A program made the translations under genes and the position numbers. Below, piece by piece: positions 11,114 to 22,450 of a DNA stretch of 64,000 bases. Under the pieces are notes generated by a model that was not told the DNA's origin, did not search any database, and saw nothing but the letters and a program-made list of their open reading frames with translations. This DNA comes from Piliocolobus tephrosceles (taxonomy: Eukaryota > Chordata > Mammalia > Primates > Cercopithecidae). How positions within the stretch are numbered: position 1 is the stretch's first letter; every line of letters starts with the position of its first letter. Where the stretch lies: the NCBI RefSeq assembly GCF_002776525.5, contig NC_045441.1, positions 66,512,650 to 66,576,649 of the forward strand, written 5' to 3'.

Positions 11114-11614
11114 AGTATTTTAGGGTACTCCAGAGAAACAGAACTAATTGGAGATTAGATAGAAAGTGAGAGCGAGAGAGAGAGATTTATTATAAGGAAT
11201 TGGCTCACATAATTGTGGAGGCTAAGAAGTTCCAAGATCTGCAGTCAGCAAGCTGAGCTCAAGGAGAGCTGATGCTATAGTTCCAGTCTGAGTCCAATAG
11301 CCTGAGAAGTAGGAGAGGGTAATGGTTTTAGTTGGAGTCCAAACCTGAAGGCAGAAAACCAATCTCCCAGCTTAAAGATATCAGTCAGAGAGAACAAATT
11401 CTCCTTTACTCAGCTTTTTTGCTCTGTTCAGACATTCAACACATTAGATGAGGCCTACCCATATTGTGAAGGGCAATCTGCTTTACTCCATCTACCAGTT
11501 CAAATGGTGATCTTACTCATAGACACCTTCACAGGCACACACAGACTAATGTTTAACCAAATATCTGGGCACCTCATGGCTCAGCCAAGTTGACATATAA
11601 TATTAATAGTCACA
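11114..11614 (-). mobile_element. Solo LTR, ERVL (MLT2-like), with target duplication
   Basis: A 501-bp LTR in minus orientation. The plus-strand left edge carries the TCCAGAGAAACAGAAC block and a TTTATTATAAGGAATTGGCT block (the LTR 3' end with its poly(A) signal region). The right edge carries CCAAGTTGACATATAAT, the LTR 5' end. The 5-bp sequence ATAGG flanks it on both sides (11109-11113 and 11615-11619), as expected for ERVL. The terminal TG has decayed to AG at the left edge; CACA is kept at the right. No internal viral sequence is present. Confidence 0.82.
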
Positions 11615-11815
11615 ATAGGGGAAGATTCTGTCTCCCAGATGGCAGATGGTCTCCACTTCTGCTGAAGTGTAGCAGAAGCCACCTGGTCTCTGGGCATCTT
11701 ACACTGGTATCCTCTGTGGAGACCCATCTGATATTTTGGGCATCTGACTGATAGCTATTCCTGATGGTTGTAGACTGTGTAATTACCTTCATTCTCAACA
11801 TCCCACCAACTACTT

Positions 11816-11886
11816 GTCCTAGTTCCTCCTAGTTTCCTCCTAGTTCCTCCTAGTTCATTCTCTGTTTCCTCCTAGTTCATTCTCTC
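11816..11886. repeat. Imperfect minisatellite with TTCCTCCTAG units
   Basis: A 10-11-bp TTCCTCCTAG unit is repeated about four times. Twice it is followed by TTCATTCTCT, giving a second layer of repetition with a longer period. Confidence 0.8.
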
Positions 11887-12018
11887 AGCATTTTTGTGTC
11901 CACATTGTTCAAGGGTCTTGTCATTCTAAGGTGCTTTTTTCCTCCAACATAATAAGGTCTATGTGACTCTGCGAGGACTTTCCTCAGACCCACTTGATAG
12001 GACACCTCATTCTGCTCT

Positions 12019-12076
12019 TTGCTACTTTCTACTTCATGCAATCCATGTTGCTACTTTCTACTTCATGCAATCCATG
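12019..12076. repeat. Perfect 29-bp tandem duplication
   Basis: A 29-bp unit beginning TTGCTACTTTC and ending GCAATCCATG occurs at 12019-12047 and again, without mismatch, at 12048-12076. Zero divergence points to a recent slippage-type duplication. Confidence 0.9.
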
Positions 12077-13904
12077 GCATAGAATTATGAAAATGGGCAT
12101 CATTCTTCTCAGTCACAGAAAGGGTCTCTCAAGACTACCCCTAGGATTATTTGATTGCCATATTTTACTTAGGAATTTTTTTTCTGCTCTTAGGTGCTGA
12201 CCTGAAGAATAAGGGGACCAATCCTGACATCCAATCTCTTGTCTCTCTAATCCCATGATTTGGGCTTTGCCACCCACCACCTCCAGTCAGCCACTGTAGG
12301 GCTTTGCCCTCTTAGTTTGGCAGAAATCTCCCACTATGCCTTCTTATTATTAACTTCAGCATATTGATTATCTTGTCCTCAGTCCTCTGGGACTTGTCTC
12401 TTGATCTGAAATCTCTGCTGTGGAAATACAAAGAAAAACGCTTTATCATTCAGCAAGGCCTAACACTTGTAAAAGTAAAAAATACATATCTTTAGATGAT
12501 TACCTGGACAGTGGCATCCCTATGAAGAATGCATGTTGTTGACATATCTGGTATGAGATTCACAGGCATTCAGGAATTTGGTGTTAACAAATTAAAAAGA
12601 AATTGTCTCCATTTCATCTATTTTGCATATTGATAAAATGTGTTCTTGTCATAGCTTATTTTTTTAATCCCAGGGAACAATTCATCCAAAATATAAAATC
12701 GAAATTAGTTCCTGTCGCCTAGCAAGTAATACATAATGAACTTTGAGAAGCAAAGTACACTGATTTAAAAACAATTCACTACTTTGTTTACTTTCCACAC
12801 TATCATATGTTCATAAATAACTAATTAGATAGTGTCACTCAACATTCTCCATGAGAGTTTGGCATTAAATCCTAATCAGAACACCTAACTGGGTTGGCTG
12901 AACATTTTGATACAAGAGACAGTGTTAATGCTCTTATTCTTTTAAAGCTGATATTTCTTTAATCTGTCATGGCAGAAATATTTGTAAGAATATATTACTA
13001 CTCTAAAGGAATATAGATATTGGAGAGGAGGTTACATACCTCTGCAAGATATTTAGAAATTATCTTGTCTTATAGATTTTATAATGGTAAAAGATGCAAG
13101 CAGTGTTCAAGAAAGTGAATGCAGATATTATAGGCAATTGAAAGTAGTAGGTGGTTATTGTCGCTGGAATGCCTCCCAGAGCAGATGGTTTTTTAGGAGT
13201 ATTTGAAGGAGAAGAGCAAGGTGGCCTGCATGGCGTATATTAATTGGGTGTCTGTTCCAAGTGTAGGGGGTGTTTGGAAGAATGTGTGATGTCTTGAGTG
13301 GGCGAATGATACAAACAGGCATAACTTCAAAATAACCTGGAATTTATATCCCAGAAGGCTTACAGACAATTCTCAAAGACAGTTTCGTCTGTAGGGAATC
13401 AGTAAAATGCAAAGGTACACAAACATAAAGTTAACACCACATAAAACAGAACATGACAAACCATAGGCAATGTTTTCCACATTTAAACTTGGCTATTGCT
13501 CATGAACAAAAAATAATAATTCCCTAATTAGGAAAAATTACTTACTAAAATTACTTGCTGAGTTTGTATGTAAAAAGAACAGATCTGATCAAGCATTTAA
13601 AATATGTGATTATTAAGTTCTAATATTTTCTATGTATGTTTGATAGACATAGATTCTTTAAGAAATTACATGGTTTAACTTACTCTGTAGTTTTTACATG
13701 TAGTTGTGAGTTCCTAAGGACACTTGTATCTATTTCATCCATCCGTTTCCTACAGCCACCACTCTGGTTTAAATAACATTATCTCATGTTCACACTGCTG
13801 AAAATTCTTCTAATTGAATTCTATTCTTAGTCTTTCCAGTTCTTTGAACACATCTATATTTCGACTCAAATTAATCTTAAAATCTAACTTTGTTCCCTCA
13901 CTTT

Positions 13905-14110
13905 GATAGTGTAATAGTTAATAACACAGAATTTGAAGCAGACTTGCCTGGATTTGAATCCCAGCTCTACTACTTCCTAATTGTGACCTTGAGCAACTTA
14001 CTTAATGTATCCATTTTTTAGTTCTCCAAGTATGAAATACCTGGACAATAAAACTAACCATCTTAGAAAGTTGCTATGAAAAGTAAATTATTTGTTTATT
14101 GCAAAAGTAT
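13905..14110 (+). repeat. MIR SINE
   Basis: MIR blocks are in order: AGTGTAATAGTTAATAACAC, a GACTTGCCTGGATTTGAATC block, CCAGCTCTACTACTTCCTAA and TTGAGCAACTTACTTAA. The 3' part is decayed. Confidence 0.83.
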
Positions 14111-14559
14111 TTTAAACAATGTACATCACAAGTGCATTTGTAAGTGTTTAACTTACAATGTCACGGTCATGCTCAGGAACATGTAGGATTCCCTGTTGTA
14201 TAACGGAGCATTCAGAATTCTTAGCCAGACATTCAAGATCTTTACTACCATCTGCCTTCCACTTTCCAGTCTTATCAAAACTAGATGCAGACATTCTAAT
14301 CAGTGTTCAGTGTATGTTGTGTTTTCTTGTTTGTATCTTTTAACCTGTAGTTTTCCTCAGACTAGGATGCTGATTATCATTCCAACACCACACCCATCTC
14401 TACTCCCAAATTACACATGAGATCAACCACAACTTTCAGCATCCTCCTTTAATTCCACTTTCTGCTAAATGCTTTCTTTCCCCATCCCATTTTCCTAAGT
14501 ATCCTTCTCTTCCAAATGCTCCCAATACTCATAGAGGAGGTCATAACAGCATTATGTGG
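14111..14559. other. Unassigned pyrimidine-rich DNA
   Basis: No confident repeat family. The overlapping 61- and 74-codon plus frames at 14158-14420 show no recognisable protein content. Confidence 0.4.
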
Positions 14560-14690
14560 CTCTTCAATTATTTTTGTAATTCATAAACTCTCTCCCACTA
14601 TATTGTTAAATTCCTCGAAAACATCACACCAGCACTCAGCGTACTGTCTTGCACACAAAAGTGCTCAATAAATTTATGGAGAGTGAGAAA
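14560..14690 (+). repeat. L2 LINE 3' end fragment
   Basis: The blocks CTCCCACTATATTGTTAAAT and TTGCACACAAAAGTGCTCAA, followed by TAAAT, match the terminal L2 pattern (a CTCC-ACTAGA-TGTAAGCT block, then a TGCTCAATAAAT end). Confidence 0.7.
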
Positions 14691-15363
14691 ATTAATGAGC
14701 AGATTAGTGAATGCATGCATAAGCTGAAGTATTCAACAAAGAGATTTATTGTGTTTTAAAGAGATTGAAATGTCTAAGTTTCTGTGAGTTTTTCGATAGT
14801 TTTATTTTAACCAAGCACCCTCTAAAAATCAGATTAAATCATCTAAAATTCCCAGTGAACTGCGGAAATTAGGATTTCCTGACACTGTCAAAGTCAAGAC
14901 AAAGCTTTTGGATACACAAAATAAAAGCTTAGAAAAAGTCAGTGTTTATAACCAGTAAGTATGCTGTGACAACTTGGCTGTGATACATTGTATGATTATT
15001 AACATAGGTTTTTTGCTGTCTAGAAATGTTTTGAACATTTTCATGTGTGAGATCCGGACATGTTGCTAGCTCTACTTTTAGGACGCGATGATGGAGAAAA
15101 TTTTAAAAATGATAAAATGATGCAAACTAAATATGAATATACCAATGCTTTAAATTAAATTTATCTTATAATCTAACTTAAAATAAATATCTTCACAAAT
15201 TATCAGTATATATCAACACAAAACTATTTCTACAGATAAGTAACTCTGCATATGTGAATTTTCAGACCCATATCAATAAATTAATGTACCCTAGTCCTTA
15301 TCCATGTTGTGGAAGCTATTGTCACCATCTCCTTATTCTTTGGTTTAGGGAGGTCCAGGTTAT
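14691..15363. other. Single-copy AT-rich DNA, nothing recognised
   Basis: No repeat family or coding frame is visible. Confidence 0.45.
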
Positions 15364-15650
15364 TGTCCTGTGACCAAGAAGAATAAGGCACACAGACACC
15401 AGAAAATGAGAAAGGCAGAGTAGGATTTATTAAGCAACAGAAAAGCTCTCAGCAGTGAGAGGGGCCCCAAAAGAGGGTTGCCATTAATGGGTCTGAGTTC
15501 TGTTTCTTTTATGTGGAAAAAACAAGGAAGTCTTCTGTGGGTTCCACCCTGATGGGGTAGGTAAAGTTGCCCCCTAGGTGTGAGGCATCTGTGCATACCT
15601 GGGGTTGGACATAGTGACTCCATCTTGGTTACTACCCTTTTTAGCCTAAG
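15364..15650 (-). mobile_element. ERV1-like LTR fragment, minus strand
   Basis: The plus-strand left edge starts TGTCCTGTGACCAAGAAGAA, which would be the CA-ending 3' edge of a minus-strand LTR. A poly(A) signal (TTTATT on plus, 15426-15431) lies about 60 bp inside, the normal R/U5 spacing. The sequence is richer in GC than the surroundings. The right boundary is unclear; related sequence may reach about 15900. The 87-codon minus frame within it is not viral protein that I recognise. Family not identified. Confidence 0.55.
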
Positions 15651-16977
15651 TGAAACCCACGAGGAATGCCAAAACTACAACGATAATGATATTACAATTA
15701 GCAGTGGGTCAAGTTAAGGACATTTAGTCAATTTATTGTGCCTGTGCCTAAGTTGGGACAGTCCCTTCTGAGCATACATCTGATACAAGCGGAAGTTCTT
15801 AACCACATTTCCACCTGCTAGTTATACCACAAGGGCGATACAGGTGCATTCCCATGGGCACTGTCTCTCTCTTGAAACTCTCCCTCTCTCTGCCTAGCCA
15901 GCTTCTAACTGTTGGATTAGAGCCTGGCATTAATGAGGCCAAATGTATGAATTTATTTTTTATGAGCCTCTATGTGTCCCTGGACAAAAGTCTTTTTGAC
16001 AGAACCCTGTACCAGGTACTTTAAACACATCTTTACATACAAATTGAGCAAATATTGAGCTAAGTAAGAGGAAAACTTAGAGAATGCTCAGAAAACATGG
16101 CTTATAAATTTGTGTTTTATCATATTTTGTTGAATATATTACCATTCAAAAATTTTATCATAAGTCAATGTTTAGTTGAATTGTTTTTTAAGTTGCCATT
16201 AATGATCCCACTCAATGTCCATCTACATGTCATGTGCTAAAGTAATATATGAAAGGTGGTAAAAATTAACAAGGTGAATTTCCATTAAACTGTTCTTTAC
16301 CCTATTGTATCACTCTTAAAGAGTAAACAGAGTTAATTGATGAAAGACTAAGTAAATCAATTTACCTAAGTTCTCAGGAAGCTTTGATAAGGATCTTGGA
16401 AGAGATTTTAAGGATGTGCAAATAACTATCCAAGAAAATAACCCCTTTTGATTGAATGAAACATTGGTTAAGTAGCTGCTTTTTGAAACACAAAAAGTTT
16501 GTTTGGCTCTTGGGTCTACTATTGCCCGGATTTTCTCTAAGTCTTTTGGAGGACAAATTGACTTCAAAGAGAATTCCCTTCATGGGATACCTAATACATT
16601 GACTAAACAAGAGATTGCAAGAAGTATTTGGAGAAAGTTTTAGTTGGGATATGTGTGAAAGGAGAACTAGATATTCAATCAAGTCAACAAAGCACGGGTT
16701 TTCCTCATGTCATAAATTATAGTGATAGAAATTGAACTTAAAAGTAGAAAATGTCTGTGAGCCCTTCAATGTAGATATGCACTTTTGGTAGAACTTAGAA
16801 TTCTAGTTAATTCCTACAGCATAAACAAGTATATTTTCATGGAAGGCAACTTTAAGACTACGTTTCAGGATACTAAAATTATTTAAAAAGGATATAGCAT
16901 TTTCATAAGATGATGATGGTTTATAAAAAACATGAAACTTATACCTGTGTTTCATGGATATAAGTCATTAGGGACAC
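15651..16977. other. Possible LTR-adjacent sequence, then single-copy DNA
   Basis: 15651-15930 may belong to the same retroviral insertion, but I cannot prove it. 15930-16977 is unassigned. Two overlapping minus frames at 16316-16682 are not recognisable and are not taken as genes. Confidence 0.35.
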
Positions 16978-17100
16978 TAATGCAACAATGAAGGAATTTT
17001 TGTAATTTTATCACTCCTATGCTAAAGAAAAAATATTGAACTCTGAGCTTCTATTTCTTTGATGTGTTTTTCAGTTATGTAAAGACCAATAAGTCCTGTC
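16978..17100 (+). repeat. 123-bp duplicated segment, copy A
   Basis: These 123 bases recur at 22451-22573 in the same orientation with one substitution (G at 17021, A at 22494). The segment starts TAATGCAACAATGAAGG and ends CAATAAGTCCTGTC. It has no poly(A), no inverted ends and no resemblance to a repeat family known to me. Flanking bases differ at once on both sides and show no shared target duplication. Confidence 0.93.
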
Positions 17101-17270
17101 CTGACTTTACAAAGTCAATTTATTTGAAAAACAAGCCAAATTCAATGTCTATAAATGTAAAATATGAATATATAAATTTGAAAAAAAACCTTAGTAGAGG
17201 ATTGATGAATATTAAACACAGCCTAAAAGAGTATTAATGAAACAGAAGATATAATTAACATCTGATGTTA

Positions 17271-17345
17271 TCTTCCTCCCACAAAATTGTTTGCAGATAT
17301 AAATTTCCTGTATATTTCTACAACAATTCTGTCAGAAGAGTTTTA
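17271..17345 (+). repeat. Left arm of a 75-bp inverted repeat
   Basis: Pairs with 17838-17912 in inverted orientation: 72 of 75 bases match, and the first 63 contain only one mismatch. The arm starts TCTTCCTCCCACAAAATTG. No TA or other clean duplication flanks the pair. Confidence 0.93.
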
Positions 17346-17837
17346 ATATGTAATATTTTACCACACATTATTTCTAACTTTTTTCTAATGTCCAATATGA
17401 TTCTTTCCTTTTTGGGATAGGATCATCTATAACTGCAACATTTTTATTTTCCTTCCCTAAAGATTCTAACATTTTTGTGTACAATTTTGACATTGTATAT
17501 GATGGTTATTATCTTAGTTTTATTCAGTTGGTATATACATGCATTATCTTATTGATAATTGTATATATGAGTTATTTTTTTCTTAGTAAATTTTCACTTA
17601 ATATTATAGCAATATTCTGTATGACAAAATGATAAGCTATGTGTTCATTAGCAACATTATATAATAGTTGACAAGTGTATGGACTTTTCAGGTGGATGGA
17701 TAAGAATTCACATGCAGTCTCCAACAATTACAAGTTTTGTAACTTATTCTATTTCTCTAAACTTTAGTTTCCTAATCTAGAAAATTTGGATAGTAAATTG
17801 GTAGCATTAAATACTAAAATATAAAATAGTAACAATA
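17346..17837. other. 492-bp spacer between inverted arms
   Basis: AT-rich DNA with no open frame of note. A faint MIR-like trace at about 17640-17800 is too weak to assign. Nothing suggests a transposase. Confidence 0.5.
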
Positions 17838-17912
17838 TAAAACTCTTAAGACAGAATTGTTGTAGAAATTTACAGGAAATTTATATCTGCAAACAATTTT
17901 GTGGGAGGAAGA
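17838..17912 (-). repeat. Right arm of a 75-bp inverted repeat
   Basis: Reverse complement of 17271-17345 at 72/75 positions. The arm ends GTGGGAGGAAGA. Together the arms could fold into a long stem or mark an inverted duplication event. Confidence 0.93.
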
Positions 17913-17989
17913 CCAAAAAATTAATGAGCCAATTATCAACTTTAAAAGCTAGAATGAACTCCAAAAATTTGAGGAGAGTTAAACCCATT

Positions 17990-19143
17990 TGTAAGAGATG
18001 ATATTCAAGTTATAGAATAAAAACCTAGAGAGAGTAAACAAAGTTAGATACTTGTTTATTGAAAAGACAAATATTCTACCAAAATAGGTTGAAACAACAG
18101 AAGTGATCATGAAGAATTTTAAGTCATTATTAAGAATATTAAGAATTAAAACATAGAAACCCAAGTAACAAAAAATATATTATAAAGAAATTTATTTCCG
18201 TGTACTTGAAAACTAGAACTAGAACAAATAGAAAAATGCTATTTACAAAACTGATAACAAAAGAAATGAAAACTTTAAAAGAAAAAACTCATGAAGGAAA
18301 TTCAGTCAGTAATTAAGAATCAATTCACTCCTTCATTCCCTGATATTTTCAAAGGCAATTATAACAAATATTCTGAAGCATACTTACAAATCTAGAATGT
18401 ATAAAGAATTTCCAACTCATTTTATGACATTTGAATCTAAGACAGAATGAGAAAGGAAATTAAAAGCTAATATCAAGTACCAGCATAGATGTAAAATTAT
18501 AAGGAAGTACTAGGAAAGCATATCCTAATATATATCTACTGTGTTATGACAAGGTTGTATGATATCTCCAATATACAAGGATGACTCAATATTGGGATAT
18601 TTATAATAGAATAAATCTATCAAAGGAGAACATACATAAAAATAATTTGTTACATGTGTCATTAAAAGCAAAAAATAAAGGCAGTTGATAAGAGAGCAAA
18701 AAACATGTAACGGTACAAAAAACTTTAACAAACCAGACACATAATGATGAAAATTAGAACCATTCCTTTGATTCAGGAATGATCCTAAATGCTCACAAGT
18801 ATTATTTCTGTGAATTACACAAAATAATTTGCACTGCACTGAAGATCTAAATGTAATAAACACAATTTTAACACTTTTACAAGAATATATAGGAGAGCAA
18901 TTTATGAGTCCAGAGTAAAAAATAATGTCTTAAGCAAGACAATATCATAAATATTTTTATAGTTAAAAATTTTTAACTTTATCAAAATTGAAAATTATGC
19001 ATCAAACAAATGCAAAATGAAAGACTAAAGATAAACTTTATTCAGAAAGTTCAAGGTCTATAATTGACAAATGATCATTATTTGTAATATGAAAATAACT
19101 TCTGTGAATTTGAAGAGGAAGACCAGCCAATCTGCAGCATGAG
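17990..19143 (+). mobile_element. Old L1 (L1M-type) ORF2 relic, part 1
   Basis: Blocks of a diverged mammalian L1 ORF2 can be followed on the plus strand: CCAACTCATTTTATGA near 18411, ACAAGGATGACTCAATATTG near 18577, TAGAATAAATCTATCAAAGG near 18607, and TTATCAAAATTGAAAATTATG near 18978. The frame is destroyed by many stops. It is split from part 2 by the Alu at 19144. The left boundary is approximate. Confidence 0.72.
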
Positions 19144-19447
19144 GGTCGGGCACGGTGGCTCACGCCTGTAATCCCAGCACTTCAGGAGGCCGAGATGGGC
19201 AGATCACTTGAGTTCAGGAGTTTGAGACCAGCCTGGCCAACATGGTGAAACCCTGTCTCTACTAAAAGTACAAAAAATTAGCTGCGTGTGTTTGTGCACG
19301 CCTGTAATCCCAGATGCTAGAGAGTCTGAGGTAGGAGAACTGCTTGAACTCTGTAGGTAGAGGTTGCGAGGTCGCAGGATCATGCCACTGTACTCCAGCC
19401 TGGGTGACAGAGCAAGATTCTGTCAAAAAAAAAAAAAAAAAAAAAAA
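19144..19447 (+). mobile_element. Alu (AluS/J-grade), full length
   Basis: A dimeric Alu beginning GGTCGGGCACGGTGGCTCAC, with both monomers and a terminal A tail (about 19425-19447). Many substitutions from the consensus, including in the right monomer, show it is not young. It sits inside the old L1. Confidence 0.95.
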
Positions 19448-20001
19448 GGAAAAAATAATTCTAAAAGAAGAAAAATGAATGCTGAATGCTCAATAAACAG
19501 AAGAAAAATTATTCTACTGGTTTCAATTAGGAAAAATCAAATAAAAATAAGAGCTGATACTTCACAGCTATCGGAATACTAAAAATGATATCTTACCATA
19601 CCAAGTGTTGGCATGAATCGGGTAGCAAAATCAAATGTTAAACAATGTCCATTTGTATATACATTGATGTAAACACTTTGACGAGTAACTTGTCAGTAGA
19701 CATAAATTTAAAGACATGCTCATGCTAACACTCAGCAATTTCCTTCCTAGGTATGCATAAGGATAATTGTTTAAGAGTGTTAAACATTTGCATTACTTAT
19801 GCAAAATTAATTGGAGTCAACCTACTGTGCCATCCACAGTGGATGAGTAAGTAGACTGTGTTAGCAAATTCAAGCAATAGAATATCAGTCAGCACTGACA
19901 ATGAAGGAATTCGAGTTACCTCTGTCAATCTGAATGTATCTCACAGACCCACATTTTGGCTTTTAAAAGAACAGACTACAAAATAAATACATACCTTTAT
20001 T
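19448..20001 (+). mobile_element. Old L1 (L1M-type) ORF2 3' part, part 2
   Basis: Continues the L1 of 17990-19143. It shows ATACCAAGTGTTGGCATGAA, ACTCAGCAATTTCCTTCCTA (followed by GGTAT), a GAATATCAGTCAGCACTGAC block and the following end region of L1 ORF2. The retroviral LTR at 20002 interrupts it. Confidence 0.78.
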
Positions 20002-20548
20002 TGTTGAAGGCTGATAGAATGAGGGTCATGATCAACTCAGTATATCACTGGAGGCTACATGAGTAAACAGAAACTGTTCTCATGAAAGCAAGATGTTGAC
20101 AAACTAACAAACTGCACCTGCTGCCAAGAAAAAAATGCTGAGGGCAGTCACGACCCAGGCACAAGTGTTTCTTGTGATTAGGCAAATCTGAAGCCAGTTA
20201 GCTATAATGTGAACCTGTGATCAATCAAGCAGCTGACCAACTGTTACCTCCTCCTCCCTGCTCTTTCTACCCAATAAATATGAAGGGCTGTAGAAGCTCA
20301 GGGCTGCTGCCATTTGCTCACTAGAAGTAGGGAGCTCTCTTCTTCTTTCCTGGACCCTTCCTTGAAAACAATTTCTTTTGTTTTTTTTTGTTAGCATTTC
20401 TGCATTCGTCCTCCTTCATTCAGTCTTGTAATGATGGTCTCAAGTAGTAACAGTAGTGACTGTCGTAATGACAGTCTCAGTCTCAAGCAGTAACAGTAGT
20501 AGGTGTCCTAGTGACAATCTCAAGCAGTAACTGTTGCAGTTTGCCACA
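20002..20548 (+). mobile_element. Solo LTR, ERVK-like, with 6-bp target duplication
   Basis: A 547-bp LTR starting TGTTGAAGG and ending GCCACA, flanked on both sides by TTTATT (19996-20001 and 20549-20554). A 6-bp duplication is typical of ERVK. A poly(A) signal AATAAA lies at 20273-20278, followed by a GAGCTCTCTTCTTCTTTCC region. The 3' part (20430-20548) holds three imperfect copies of a GTCTCAAGCAGTAAC-containing unit. No internal viral genes remain. I did not identify the exact LTR family. Confidence 0.8.
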
Positions 20549-20560
20549 TTTATTCATTAC

Positions 20561-20849
20561 TTTTTTTTTTTGAAACAGAGTCTCGCTCTATGGCCCAGGC
20601 TGGAGTGCAGTGGCATGATCTCAACTCACTGAAACTTCTGCCTCCCAGGCTCAAGCAATTTTCCTGCCTCAGCCTCCCAAGTAGCTGGGATTACAGGTGC
20701 CTGCCACCATTCCTGGCTAGTTTTTGCATTTTTAGTAGAGATGGAGTTTCATCATGTTGGCAAGGCTGGTCTCAAACTCCTGACCTCAAATGATCCATCC
20801 ACCTCGGCCTCCCAAAGTGCTGGGATTATAAGCATGAGCCAGTGTTCCT
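20561..20849 (-). mobile_element. Alu, minus strand
   Basis: A T run (20561-20571), then the reverse-complement Alu order: GTCTCGCTCTATGGCCCAGG, GCCTCAGCCTCCCAAGTAGC, GGCCTCCCAAAGTGCTGGGA. The left monomer end (20-30 bases at the right edge) is degraded. It lies just outside the ERVK-like LTR, 12 bp past the LTR's right edge. Confidence 0.93.
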
Positions 20850-20855
20850 CTAATG

Positions 20856-21155
20856 TTTATGTTTTAGAAACTCATACATACATAGAGAAAGCATAAATTC
20901 ATGGAAATGATGAATGCCAGACTGAGGAAAGTGCTTATCTATGAGGACAGAGGATGGGAGAGGAAGTGAGGAAGCCAAGACAGGGAGCTTCACTCATTAT
21001 TTGTGGCATTTCATTTCATCAAGGGGTGAAGAGAACACAGGTCTTTTTTGTGAATTATTTCTATTCATCATTATTTGGGCAAAGATTTTAGATACTTTAG
21101 AAATATTTCTATTTCTATTTCCTTTACTGTATATTTAAAATTTGCTTAAACAAAC
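20856..21155 (+). mobile_element. Old L1 (L1M-type) 3'UTR, part 3
   Basis: After the LTR and Alu, the sequence resumes as an L1M 3'UTR with CATAAATTCATGGAAATGAT and a purine-rich block near 20935-20990, followed by a CTTCACTCATTATTTG block. The element fades out near 21155. It shows that the LTR and the second Alu were inserted into one pre-existing L1. Confidence 0.6.
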
Positions 21156-22450
21156 ATGCAGAAGTATCGTGAAAAGGCACATTTTCTTCTCTGCTGAAAT
21201 AGAAGTAACACTGATGACATTAGCTAATATACCAGGAATGAGGCCACTGTCAAATGTAAAGGGGAGAGTTTAGGGATTAGTACCTATAATGAAAGTAACT
21301 CCTCCTTTAAAAATCCAGACCCCCTTAATGTATTTTTGTTTGTTTTGTAAAGACACTTTAGTTGGAGACATTTCATCTGGCTATGTTGTTTCCACTGAAA
21401 TACAAGAAACTCTTGGAAAAAACTTGAACTAAAAGAAAAAAAAAAAAAGCGAGGCTTCCCCCATTATAATGTCATTTTCCCACATAAAGGATTTGAAGTG
21501 TTAAAAAAAAAAAAAGGGGGTCTTAGAAATTTAAAGGTTAGGGAGTATATTCAGGTCACTACATTTTTTTCCCTTATTACTTAGATTTTAAAACATGAAA
21601 GTGTTAACCTTTCAAAAGATATAAGGAAGATAATTAGGTGACAATTATCTGCTTCTTTTAGAAATGTATTGTTGGATTGAAACCTATTCTTGCTGCCAAC
21701 ACTTACTAAGATTGCTAGAAGGACATCTTGCTTCACAATGTCTGAGTCTAATTTGAGATAAAATAATGCATCTAACTATGCTGTTATCTATAATTCCTGG
21801 CCACTCATAATTGTAGTTCATTGAAATCTCACACTCCAACCTCTGTCACTCCAGGAAGCAAGATTCATAGCACTTTTTTCTTTCTGTTTTTATCTAAATT
21901 ATTGTGTTAACTGTATAGTGGCTTTGAGCAGTAAATTGTTCTCAGTAAACACATAATCAAAGTCAGGCTTGACAATATCTCTTTAATGAGAAGGTCTGCG
22001 TTTGATCCTTTTTATATAATGTTTAGAACCTGAGTACAAAATTAACAAGATGTTTTCGGTGGATTCTGTGCTGAGTTCTCCAAATGTGACGTGCTTGGTA
22101 GCAAACCTGACTAGCTTTGCTCTCTTGACCTACTAATTCGACTCCATCAGCCTCACTAAGAAGCAGTGACAACATAGAACCCGATAACGAGGCAGAGAGC
22201 TTGAGCCCCATTTTCTTAATCCTAACTATTCTAGTGTTACACTGACAAATTGGGTCAGAAATCTGTCAAGTTTGAATTAATTTATCCTAGTATCCCTGAG
22301 TTTTTATTTGATTTAGATAGATACTCGTTCTGGGGGTTGTGGTGCGGGGAGACTTGTTTGGAAACTTTAGAATTTCTCAAACTACAGTATAGCAGAATAG
22401 ATAATAAGGCTTTGTCATTTATGTACTATAACACCATTTTTGTCATTCTG
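21156..22450. other. Single-copy DNA, nothing recognised
   Basis: AT-rich. 21420-21520 contains two short A runs in a purine-rich context. 22020-22215 has a 62-codon minus frame without recognisable content. Confidence 0.45.

Larger units (their letters stand above)
11620..13904. other. Unassigned DNA with short tandem duplications
   Basis: 11620-12420 is pyrimidine-rich and looks repeat-derived, but I cannot name it. 12430-13900 is ordinary AT-rich single-copy DNA. The frame at 11994-12200 is produced partly by a 29-bp duplication and is not taken as coding. Confidence 0.4.

Noticed and set aside
15651..15930. Possible internal retroviral sequence next to the LTR at 15364
   Set aside because: No viral motif could be read in any frame, so it was left unassigned.
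17040..17075. A splice-acceptor-like TTCTTTGATGTGTTTTTCAG, also present in the second copy of the 123-bp duplication
   Set aside because: No open frame, donor site or poly(A) signal follows in either copy, so an exon duplication is not supported.
17640..17800. A possible MIR between the inverted arms
   Set aside because: Only scattered resemblance to the MIR core; too weak to annotate.
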